Shown piece after piece: positions 24,471 through 34,192 of a DNA stretch of 64,000 nt; position 1 is the first letter of the stretch, and each line of letters starts with the position of its first letter. The DNA is taken from positions 4,768,478 to 4,832,477 of the forward strand of contig CM060855.1 of the NCBI GenBank assembly GCA_030737835.1, given 5' to 3'. The notes under the pieces were generated by a model that saw only the letters and a list, made by a program, of their open reading frames with translations, searched no databases and was not told the origin of the DNA. Source of the stretch: Acorus gramineus. Its lineage: Eukaryota > Streptophyta > Magnoliopsida > Acorales > Acoraceae. The position numbers were made by a program, and so were the translations under genes.

Positions 24471-25129
24471 TTAGTCATTCCTTGTTATTCTAGCTGAATA
24501 TATGAATATCTAAACAGATGTGTGCTCGATTAATTCATTCGAATACATTGTTTTTTGAATGAAAATAGGTAATTTATTAAACAATTATGTAGTTTGAAAA
24601 AAAATCAAATATTTTGGAACTGTTACAGTGACTACATGAATGATAATTCCCTAACATATTTCTTACTTGTAACTATTGTTTTATGGTTTAGAATGATAAT
24701 GATACAATATTATATGAACAAAATTATGAAAGTTCTTATTCACATTGGCGAAGACATCATTGTAGGTGTATTAAAATTCACCTTAAAGTGGTGTCATCAC
24801 CTGATGACAATGGCAAGGATTAAAGTTGATGTGATACAATCAACTATCAGATTTAAAAATTAAAGAACACATCTTATATTCTTATTAATCTTGGAAACAA
24901 AGATATTGCATCTAAAGATGACAACCTAGATGGGAAAAAAAATAATTAAGATTTTTATTGATTTGATTGATACTCCCTTACATCATAGTATCCATTAACT
25001 GTGAGTCATGTTCTTCGATTGATTCAGAAGAATAATTGATTCATCAGAAAAACCAAAATAAACATCACAATTATACATACTTAAAGAAGAAGAAAATATA
25101 ATATAATGAGTTCACCTCTCATGATGTCA

Positions 25130-25390
25130 ATCATGATGTATTCAATTTTATTTACAGTTCTACATATGTCTTAAAAATTCAATAAAACATATATCTCATT
25201 AGATGATGTTTATATCTCGTTAAATTTTTTATTACACTTACTAAAAATAAGTTATTCAACTCAAAATATATCGATATACATTTTTTTTTATTAAAGTATA
25301 TACTTCAATAGATGATGTTACTATTTAAAAAAAAATAAAAACATGCATGATCTGAGTTTTAGTTAGTAAAAATGACTGAGTCTAATTTTT
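25130..25390. repeat. AT-rich interspersed repeat, reverse orientation
   Basis: Contains ATATATCTCATTAGATGATG, CTTACTAAAAATAAGTTATTC and, at the end, AAAATGACTGAGTC, the reverse of the terminal ACTCAGTC block seen at 20840. Confidence 0.5.
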
Positions 25391-25919
25391 TTTTCATCAA
25401 AGCATATAGACGAGATTTAATATTTTTAAAAAAATTAAAACATGTGCAACTGCATTTGGGTTTGCACCTAACATTCCTTTAAAAAAAATAATAGCCCCCC
25501 CCCTTCCAAAATCCGAACCTAGCTTTTGACAGCATTTGATTGCATGATTGAACAGCTTTTGTGTTTACAGGAAGCTATTTATGTAATCATTTAACCAAAC
25601 AGAAAAATTGGGACAACTTTCTGCAGACAGATTTTAAGTAAATAGTGCCTTAAAACTGCGTTTTTTAAAAGCTAGGGGTAATTTTCTGTAGAATCAGTTT
25701 TAAACCAGCATTTATAAAAATTAGTTTTGTAATTCCACTACCAAACGGTGCCTTAAAAGGAAATACAATTATCCCAGAGGAGTCCAAACACTAATTTACA
25801 AGGACACACGCACAAATAACTATTTTCAAAGGGCAGAAACACAAAAAATAGAAAGAAAAAAAAAAACATAAGACGACCGATTTTTTCAACCGCCATTAAA
25901 AAAAAAAAATTCGTTCCCC

Positions 25920-25927
25920 TATAAAAA
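25920..25927 (+). promoter_or_regulatory. TATA box of the penta-EF-hand gene
   Basis: TATAAAAA, 81 bp upstream of the ATG at 26001; transcription start would be near 25950-25955. Confidence 0.75.
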
Positions 25928-26000
25928 CCCAAATCCTTGAAAACTCTCCCTCTCAGAGAAAACAAAAGAGCTCCTTTTTTGCCAATTTAGTCCAACAAAA

Positions 26001-28447
26001 ATGTCATCTTTCAACGACTACCCCTCTCGAAACCACTACACCCCCTCCGCCCCTCCCTTTCCCGATCCCCTCTCCTTTCCGCCTCGGCCCGCCCAGCCCG
26101 CCTTCCCCCCCTCCTACTACCTCGGCCAGCCCGCGCAGTTCCCGCCAGGAACCCATCCCGAGATCATCCGAAGCTTCTCGGCCGTCGATCGTGACGGGAG
26201 CGGGTCCATCGACGAGGGGGAGCTTCAGGTGGCCCTCTCGAGAGGGTACCAGAGGTTTCCCCTCCGGACGGTCCGGTTGCTCATGTTTCTCTTCAAGAGG
26301 GGGTCCTCTTCCAAGATCGGTAGGAATTTTGGGTTTCTATGCAAAAAAATTTTGGGGGGTTTGGTGAAAAATTGGGTTTTTTTGTGTGTTTTTAGGGCCG
26401 AGTGAGTTTGCGGCGTTGTGGAGCTGTCTCGGACAATGGCGGGTGAGTTTGATTGATGATTTTTTAGTTTAATTTTGTGATATTATAATAATAATACTTC
26501 TATTTGTTTCAAAGTATAATAGTTTCAAAAGATTCTGAACTTTTTCGGATTATGTATTTATATGTAGAACATACTTCTATTTGTTGAACTATGTACGTGT
26601 CTTTAATACATTTAGAGTATGTATATTTGATAGATTTAAATGCGACCGCACGTGGTATTTTTGAGGCCAGCGCATATGATCTGGTTTGTGCAGTTTGAAC
26701 AATTGACCGTTCAAACGGCCTGATATCCATTCGAATGGTAGAACTGTTGTTCGAATGGGGTTCGAACAGTAGTTCAAAATGTTCAAAAAAATGAATGTTT
26801 TGAGAACGAATTATGTTTGAACTTCATTTGAACAACATTTTAAAAAAATAATAACGACCGTTCGAACGAACGTATGAGTCCGTTCAAATAGTCAATGTGC
26901 GACCGCATATGACGACCACACATCCTGATCTCATGTTACTTTGAAACATTGGTGTATTCATTTAATTTTGATGATTTATCACAGTTTTTAGAATCTAAAA
27001 ACTAATCTTAATTGTCATTTTGGAATTCTCATCCATCACGGAATTTTTTTAAATTTGGATGTATTTGTCATACTAATAATGAAATATATTTAGAAAATAG
27101 TTTAATTATCTTTGAACTTTTACTATGCTTATCCCGTATGATCTACAAATGAATTTTGAGACTATTACTATGGTTTCATGGATGCAATCTGTTGAGGATT
27201 TGGAGATGTTTGGTTTTGTGGGTGGGATTGTGATTGTTATGAATTGGAATCTGATGAGTTTGACATGTGTGCTGAGCTTGGGATCTGCAATTGTGGATAT
27301 GAATATGGGATGATTGATTGAATAAATGATGGTGAAAAATTGGAGAATGTTTTGTTGACTTTCATTGGGACAATCAAATATACTTTGTTAGATGAAGCAT
27401 GTAATATTTATTTTGAAATATATATATTTCATTTTTATGAACTTATAAATATTTCTTCATTACATGTAGTATGTACCAGAGAAAAAAAAATCAAACCATG
27501 TGGAACAGTATGCGGAAGTGTCTTTTAACATTATTCAATAGATTATAATTGAAGAAGATAACATTGATGGTAGCATAACTTGTTATACTGGTTGATGTTA
27601 CCATTTAGATTCTTCAAGATGGTTACACTGATGCTAATCAATTTGTGAAACAAAATTTCTCAACTTCGAATGCAGGCCATCTTTGAAAGGTTTGATAGAG
27701 ATCGCAGTGGAGAAATTGACTCATCGGAATTGAGAGATGCGCTGCTCAGTCTCGGATATGCGGTTCCACCTTCAGTTCTACAGCTTTTAATCTCCAAATA
27801 CGATGAAGGAGGTCGTCGTAGAGCTGCATTGAATTTCGACAGCTTCGTCGAGTAAGTCCTTTATCTTTTCAGTGAGATCTCAATCAATACTTTAAACACT
27901 GAGTAGCGTTACTGTATTTGACATCTTTGTTTTTTTTTTTTAATGCACAGGTGTGGAATGATTGTGAAGGTGAGTCTCCAATTTCTTACTGTTGTTGGAG
28001 TCCTTTGAAAGAAAAACTCTCATGGTTGAAAGACATTTGCAATTGAATACAAATATTGGATTGCTAGATGAGTGCTGAAAATCTAAAAGAATAACAAATT
28101 AGTAAGGAACAATTTAGAACTCCTCCTTCCCAATAATCCAATTCTTGCATGCTCAGTGGAAGAGAGGAATGTAGGAAAATTTTGTTTAGGATGCCCAAGA
28201 ATGACCACAGGAATAGAGGACTCTCAATGAGAATAAACTGATAATAATTTCAACCATGGTTCCTACACAATGGAAAGAACATTTGATTGTCTATGCATCT
28301 TATGTCTACTAAAAACCTGTCTCTTTTTTTTTTTCACTGCAGGGGTTAACTGAAAAGTTCAAGGAGAAGGACACGCGATACACGGGCTCCGCAACGCTCA
28401 CTTACGATGCGTTCCTGCTGATTATCATACCATTTCTGGTAGCTTAG
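26001..28447 (+). CDS. penta-EF-hand calcium-binding protein (CML48/49/50-like)
   Basis: A calcium sensor of the ALG-2/sorcin type. Five exons: 26001-26319, 26396-26442, 27676-27851, 27951-27969 and 28343-28447. Phases close at 666 nt, 221 aa, with GT-AG introns. Residues 1-52 are Pro/Tyr/Ser/Phe-rich, the disordered N-terminus typical of PEF proteins. The first EF loop is D63-RDGSGSIDEG-E74 and the second canonical loop D129-RDRSGEIDSS-E140; both have all chelating positions. The later hands (SKYDEGGRRRAALNFDSFVE and the C-terminal TYDAFLLIIIPFLVA) are degenerate, as is usual where the last hands serve dimerisation. Exon 4 is a 19-nt microexon (ECGMIVK). From the family, the protein probably shuttles to membranes when Ca2+ rises. 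The target is unknown. Confidence 0.93.
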
Positions 28448-28798
28448 GTTCCTGTTAGTATTTTCATGTTCATATTATTGGTGGGTGTATATAATTTCAT
28501 GTTCTCTCAGTGGCTTTTTCTATGCTTCAGATTTTTCCATTATCTGAGAATGTAAAGAGTAGTTTGTAGCTTTTAAAGTTATCGTTTATTCATATCGTCC
28601 CCTCATTTTATCGAATATCCATCTAACCCCCTACATTGTGATCTGGTTAAGCATTTAGTCTCTTTAGTTAATTGTCTATAAAAAAAAATAGAGGAATATG
28701 TATAGAATATTCTGTTTGTTTCCTCACCCAATACCATCCGGTTCCATCTTCTTCTTCCACAACAATCACATGTCTAATCATTGCAATTGTTCATGATT

Positions 28799-29074
28799 TT
28801 TTTTTTTTTTTTAGGAAATGATAGACTATATAACTCAAATATAGGTTACAAGTATAAATCTTGCATCAAAGTAAGGAGAGGGGATGAAAATAAATATTTA
28901 GAGGATGAGAGAAAAAAAAAAGGGAGGAAAGATTGCTCTCACAAGATGTGAACAACCGACCCTTCCAACAAAATACAAAACAAAAGAACTTAAAAAAACT
29001 TAAACCAAACGTCTCCCAAGCATCTCCCGAGCCTCAAATTCTACGCTCTATTTGTAACTTTCCACGCGCAATAC
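28799..29074 (-). mobile_element. 5'-truncated LINE-like insertion
   Basis: On the minus strand the body ends in a run of A (plus-strand T run about 28798-28814). It is flanked by GCAATTGTTCATGATT (28783-28798) and GCAATGGTTCATGATT (29075-29090), a 16-bp target duplication with one mismatch. No coding sequence remains, so assignment to a LINE rather than a SINE rests on the poly(A) and duplication length. Confidence 0.72.
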
Positions 29075-29365
29075 GCAATGGTTCATGATTTAAACCTCAT
29101 TCAACTCTTCTTTCTTCTTCTTACCCTTGTTTCAACACATCACCATTTCTTCTTCTTACCTTCATCCCCTTGTATTGAAAACAAATTTTATATTTTTTCC
29201 TTCTTTGGGAGGGGTGATGGTGGAGAGAATAGTGAAAGAGACAGAAGGGTCAAGTGAAATAGAGGTGGAGAGAGATGGAGAGAGATACAGGCTCTTTGTT
29301 TGGGAGAGGTGACTGCGGTTTTATTTTTTGGGTTTGGGAGAGATGGAACACATTTTAGCCTCTTA

Positions 29366-29818
29366 GCCCTCGTTTAGAACGGGAATAAACCCCCGGATAA
29401 CCTGGTATTGACTGGAATAGGGGTTTTAACCCGTTTGTTTGCCTAATATATCCTGGAATATCTTATGCAGAATAAACTGGTATAAAGTGGTATATGAATT
29501 CCAACCAACCTCAGGAATTAAAGTTATCCTAGGTTATTCCACCCAAAGAATATGTAGACCCACTGTCAAATCAACTGTCATCACCTCTTATAAATCACAT
29601 GTCAAATTAACTATCATTATTTTTTCGCCTTTTATAAATCCTTATACATACTTTATTCACATTTTACTCAAACAACAAAACATTTATTCTAACGTTTATC
29701 AACGAGAATAATTCAAAACACAACCAAACACAAAATCACTTTATCTTTATTTATACTTACTTATACCGGAATAAATGCATACCCAAGAATAAATCATATT
29801 CCTGTTCCAAACAGAAGC
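29366..29818 (+). mobile_element. Tourist-like MITE, copy 1 (453 bp)
   Basis: Flanked by TTA on both sides. Inverted ends are GCCCTCGTTTAGAACGGGAA and GCTTCTGTTTGGAACAGGAA. Copies of the same family lie at 54993-55434 (inverted), 60323-60732 and, in part, at 55798 and 45449. The TTA duplication suggests PIF/Harbinger mobilisation. Confidence 0.85.
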
Positions 29819-30456
29819 TTAGGTTTAGAGAGGGTATCGGGGGTACTTCGATCTTTTTCACAAGTCAAGTTAAGTTAACCATTGCCATGGTTTGACAAAG
29901 TAATGATAGAGGGTTATATGCATTTAATGCAATAAATGCGGGGTTATATGGATATTCCATAAAATGAGGGGGGCAATATAAATATTTGGTAACTTTTGGG
30001 GGAGAGGCAGGTAGAATTGCTTATAATTAAATAAATCTTTTCATGTCATTCTAAAAAATTATCTCATCTAATAATCTTACACATTTCAAAACATGTCATA
30101 TCTTTCACACAATTCTCAGACACAAACAGCTAGTAGATTTATCAATATCTTCTTTGTAGCATATCTTTAATTTATGATCCAAAAAAAAAAAGACTTTAAT
30201 TCGCAAACAGACAACAAATAAGAAAATCATTTATTCCATATAGATAGTTTATTTATCATAGTATTACTATCAAGAGCAGATAATTCAAATGAGGTTTTAG
30301 GTGTGTATGTAGGTTGGGGGTGGGTGGGTGAGAGGTTGGGTCTAAGGTTTTAGTTTGTTTTAGTTTTGGATCTTAGGTAACTGAAAAATGCCTTTGCTTT
30401 TGTGCTCTTTGAGCAGGTTGATGAAAACAATATGAAAATGTCTAGTGTGGTCTTCC

Positions 30457-30480
30457 TCTCACTCACAAAAAAAAAAAAAA
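30457..30480 (+). mobile_element. 24-nt poly(A) retroinsertion with perfect 14-bp target duplication
   Basis: TAGTGTGGTCTTCC occurs at 30443-30456 and again at 30481-30494. Between the two copies lie only TCTCACTCAC and 14 A residues. This is the signature of target-primed reverse transcription that copied almost nothing but the poly(A) tail. Confidence 0.7.
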
Positions 30481-30901
30481 TAGTGTGGTCTTCCAATGTG
30501 CTAAGGTAGGTCAATCACTAACAACCCAATAACAACAATATAAGAAGGTTCTCTTTGTCTTCCAACTTACAATCCACTACAAAGAATGGAGTTTGGTTGT
30601 CAACCCCACATTTGAAATGTGGTTGAAGATTCCAGTGGAGGCTTTTGTTGTGACAGAAATATCCAATGATTTGTTTACTCTTGTCACAGTGTTTTGATGG
30701 GCAACCCAATTACCTATGGTGGCATGATTTTTCAACTTTAAAATTCCCCCAAAAAAAGAGTAAATAAATCATGTCCCAAAAAATATTAGATTATGTAATG
30801 AATCACTATGTCTATAAAGCTGACTCATAAAACTATTCTTGAATGAATGATTTTGTTTAATCACAGCTTTAGGGATCAGGGTCCTGGATTCAAGTATTTG
30901 A

Positions 30902-31020
30902 TAATATTTCTATAAATGAGGTTTAACTAGTGCTATGAAGGCAATCTTCAACAAGTGTTTAATTAATATTTCAATAAATGAGGTTTAACTAGTGCCATGA
31001 AGGCAACCTTCAACAAAACC
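30902..31020. repeat. 63-bp tandem repeat, two copies
   Basis: TAATATTTCTATAAATGAGG followed by TTTAACTAGTGCTATGAAGG is repeated 63 bp later with few changes (CAATAAATGAGG..., GTGCCATGAAGG). Confidence 0.85.
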
Positions 31021-31780
31021 CATATATAATATAGCATAATATTATTCACAATGAACCTAGTATCCGAATCTATCAGATGTAAAATATGATATCCAAATCT
31101 GTATTCCAAAATTCAAATATGGAAATACGGTTTACGAAATTTTTAAGGTATATTTTAAAAAAAAATACATATATTCACAAAAAATAAAGTTCCAACATAA
31201 ATGAACTAACTATAAATGCAAGGATAATGTTATGTACAGCCCAATTTTCAACTCCAATTCGAATCCATGTGTTTTGAATTTTTAAAAAATAATATATATG
31301 TTTTTATAAAAAATGAAATATATACTCCAATAAATTGTATGAATGCATTTATAGAAAATGTAAAAAATTTCTATCGAAACATATGCCTCGTTAATGTTAG
31401 TATATGCTCTGTTAATTTTCTATTGACGTATATGAGACTGGAATTGAGGCTGCAAAAAAAAAATTGTGTAACAACACTCTGAATGCAAACACTTTTACAT
31501 TTCAAACCTAGTATATACAAGATTACGCAAAACAAAATAAAACAAAATTATACATGTAACCCTGCATGCAGCCCCATCTACGGACCCAACTGTTATAATT
31601 TGTTTTTCTTAAAGTATATATTCATCTAATGAATTACAAACTACCATGAAGGTGAATTATAAACCTAGATAAATCAATACACATTTTTCCTTGAAAAAAA
31701 TGAACAATATTTGATTTTTCATACTAGTGGAGTGTATAGGCAGCTAGGGGATTATCTCCGGGTTGAGTATATCAGCGCCG

Positions 31781-31940
31781 TAGGACTACAATCAAACTGA
31801 AAAGCTTGATTGCTACAATCAAACTGAAAAGCTTTTTTTTTTTTGCTTGGTGAATGGACTTTAAAGGGGGGAAAATATTCTAAAGTTAGGACTACAATCA
31901 AACTGAAAAGCTTGATCACTACAATCAAACTGAAAAGCTG
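31781..31940. repeat. fourfold CTACAATCAAACTGAAAAGC repeat
   Basis: The 20-mer occurs four times, starting near 31786, 31813, 31891 and 31919. The copies form two pairs spaced about 105 bp apart (TAGGACTACAATC... then CTACAATC...). The block ends about 140 bp before a TATA box. Confidence 0.9.
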
Positions 31941-32081
31941 GATTACTAACCCATTCAATTTAATTGGAGCATTGGTGCCTTGGTGGTGGAGGCAGGACCT
32001 ATCAGGTGGGGGGGGACCAAGGGGAGATTTTTTTTTCTTACGGTACTTCTTTCAAATTTCTAAGAAATAGGGGGGTTCATC

Positions 32082-32089
32082 TATAAAAA
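32082..32089 (+). promoter_or_regulatory. TATA box of the MGNC-type gene
   Basis: TATAAAAA, 88 bp upstream of the ATG at 32170. Confidence 0.75.
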
Positions 32090-32169
32090 TCCTTCCTCTT
32101 TTAAATACAAACCATCCCCTCCTCTTTTCTACCCTCCAAAGCAATTGTAGAAAGCACAGATTCATTTCA

Positions 32170-32532
32170 ATGGGGAATTGCTTTTCCATGCAAAAGAAGT
32201 TCATTAAGCCTACAAAGAGGGATGAAAAAGTCACTAACCTTTCGATCTCTGGTGCAATCTCAGACCCTCGTCTTTCACAACCTCAGACACAGTCACACAG
32301 TGACCGAATCTATTATCTCTTCCAGACGAAATTGGCTGCAGCTGAGGCCAGTCAGGGGAGCAGTGGAGCTATTAGAATTAAAATTGTGATCACAAAACAG
32401 GAGCTGAAGGAGGTGCTCTCTCACCTTTCAGAAGAACAAGTGAAAGTCAACAATGATGGAGACAATGCACGCAGAGGGAAGGCGTGGAGACCTGTATTGG
32501 AAAGCATACCTGAAATGTGGAGTCTTCAGTAG
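32170..32532 (+). CDS. small MGNC-type plant protein, probably N-myristoylated
   Basis: A single exon of 120 aa. The N-terminus is MGNCFSMQKK: Gly2 with Ser6 fits an N-myristoylation signal and Cys4 could be palmitoylated, so plasma-membrane or endomembrane anchoring is likely. Residues 1-20 are basic (KKFIKPTKRDEK), which would help membrane contact. The middle is Ser/Gln-rich and probably disordered. The C-terminal half has IRIKIVITKQELKEVLSHLS and then RGKAWRPVLESIPE, two blocks I recall from a family of uncharacterised short plant proteins; no enzyme motif is present. A TATA box lies at 32082 and the ATG is the first in the likely transcript. The function is unknown. The fourfold repeat at 31781-31940 lies in its promoter. 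Confidence 0.8.
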   Translation: MGNCFSMQKKFIKPTKRDEKVTNLSISGAISDPRLSQPQTQSHSDRIYYLFQTKLAAAEASQGSSGAIRIKIVITKQELKEVLSHLSEEQVKVNNDGDNARRGKAWRPVLESIPEMWSLQ

Positions 32533-34192
32533 GACCTCTGATTTTCAGGGGTGGTTGAAGTAAGTACTGCTTCTGCACAATTTTGAAAGAGCTCATGGAG
32601 GGTATAGTGAATGATCTCAGTTTACATTTGCAATCAAATATTTGATATTTTTGAACATATGGTGGGGGATATAGTGATCAGTGTTATCATAATACAAATA
32701 TGAAATGGTATTTCAAGATCATTTGACAACAAAGATATTGCAGGATGTCTCTGTTATTATAATATCATTTTTGATCTTCAAACATAAATTTAAATAGAGC
32801 TTGGACTCATAGCTCAGGTGGTTGACAATTAAATCTGCAACCATAAGGTCTTGAGTTTAAATCCCACCGCATACCATAAGATCTCGAGTTCACCCTTATT
32901 AATAAAAATAGGCACACCTCTTGCTCTATCTCGTCTCTTTTATTATACCACACATTTTACTTGAAGGTAAAAGTGGTATTTAGAAAAAGATTACAAATCA
33001 TATCAAAGACCAGTTCAAATATAATATGATTTATATGACAAGATTAACTTATTAAGTTTCCAAAAATAATAAAAGGGTTAAAGTCATACTTATTATAACA
33101 TTGTATTATACTTAGCCAAGAATATCTTAACCTGCTGCTAAAGGGGGGTGAACAGAAAACCTTTATCTGCAAGTTACAAATACCAGATCGAAAAAAAAAA
33201 AGAGTAAGTCCAATATTGCTGAAAATCACTGCAATTTCTATTCTTAAAGGAGGAGTCATTTCATGATCCAAAATCAAGGTTTTGATCTCATAAAGTACAT
33301 GAGCACTCAGTGGCTATAATCATTATATGCTGTGAATTTCTTTGGTCAATGCTATTGGTTTGTAGGTCCCATAATCCATATCTAAATTCTGAAAACACCA
33401 GTTCCCATTCACTCAGATCTCATAATCCTTTTTTTTTACTTATAATGATAATATAACATTTTTTTAATTTAGATGCCAGAGTCCAAATGTCATGATAAGG
33501 AACTAAAGAATGAACATAAAGAGAAAACAGATGTCATTTTCTAATAGCATATGCTATTAGGGATGACCTACATCATAGCTTGTATAACATCCACTATGTA
33601 ACAATATAAAAGAATACTAGAAAACAAAAGAATCACAGAAAAGAATCAAACCACTGAGCAATCCATTGATTGTTAGATCTAACCATCACAGAAAATAATA
33701 ACATCCACTGGGCATCTACCCATCAAAGAACCAAAGAATGATAAAAATTATTGGAGACAAACATTCATTGTTCCCTTTTTCTGTTTGTTGAATCATAATT
33801 GATTGATGCAATCACAGAAAAAAATCTTGAACAGTGAACATAGCGAGGAATATGATGCAAAAGCTATGCATCAGCTTCCCAAACTTTATAAACTTGTGAA
33901 AATCATTCAATATGAAGTATATGCATAAGACAAGAAACAAGATATCTAGAAGAACCATTCAACTAGCCACCACTGAATATCAGAATGAAATTATATTGCC
34001 GTTGTACAAATATATACACCTTGTATTGTAGCATGGTTACAGAATTCCGGTATGCTATTTTACAAAGTAATTATATGGTGAATCCCACATAATCTATAAA
34101 TTACTTATATTAATGTATAGCTATATCAAAAAGGATTCTATAATTACTTCACCTATACAAGTGTTTTGACGGATGAAATATATCATCAAGCC
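32533..34192. other. intergenic region between convergent genes
   Basis: It lies between the 3' ends of the MGNC-type and SOUL genes. It contains a tRNA-derived SINE-like sequence (about 32797-32945); otherwise it is AT-rich with no supported gene. Confidence 0.6.
32797..32945 (+). mobile_element. tRNA-derived SINE-like sequence
   Basis: GCTTGGACTCATAGCTCAGG has a pol III A-box-like block (TAGCTCAGGTGG). About 35 bp later GGTCTTGAGTTTAAATCCC resembles a B box. The spacing fits a tRNA-related head. No intact cloverleaf forms, so it is not a tRNA gene. A similar block lies on the minus strand at about 36005-36095. Confidence 0.55.

Larger units (their letters stand above)
21743..25919. other. 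intergenic region between two divergent genes
   Basis: It separates the leftward GST-N/Trx-like gene from the rightward EF-hand gene, so both promoters lie here. It contains a long-TIR element (21888-22320), a Tourist-like MITE (24260-24470), a (TTA)n microsatellite, a GC-richer patch at about 23825-24115 and AT-rich repeat copies. No gene is supported. Confidence 0.55.
28576..29994. mobile_element. TIR element carrying two nested insertions
   Basis: The left end AAAGTTATCGTTTATTCATA and the reverse complement of the right end AAGTTACCAAATATTTATAT are imperfect inverted repeats; similarity runs about 45 bp (CCCTCATTTTATNGAATATCC). Inside lie a LINE-like fragment (28799-29074) and a Tourist-like MITE (29366-29818), each with its own target duplication. 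Without them the element would be about 0.66 kb. No transposase is seen. Confidence 0.6.
29995..32081. other. intergenic region upstream of the MGNC-type gene
   Basis: No gene is supported. It contains a minimal poly(A) retroinsertion (30457-30480), a 63-bp tandem repeat (30902-31020), a copy of the AT-rich repeat at about 31220-31480, and a fourfold repeat (31781-31940) just upstream of the next promoter. Confidence 0.6.

Noticed and set aside
31781..31940. CRISPR-like array (regular 20-bp repeats)
   Set aside because: Only four copies with unequal spacing, in a plant nuclear context; no cas genes.
32797..32945. Functional tRNA gene
   Set aside because: A- and B-box-like blocks are present but no acceptor stem or full cloverleaf can be formed; fits a SINE head better.
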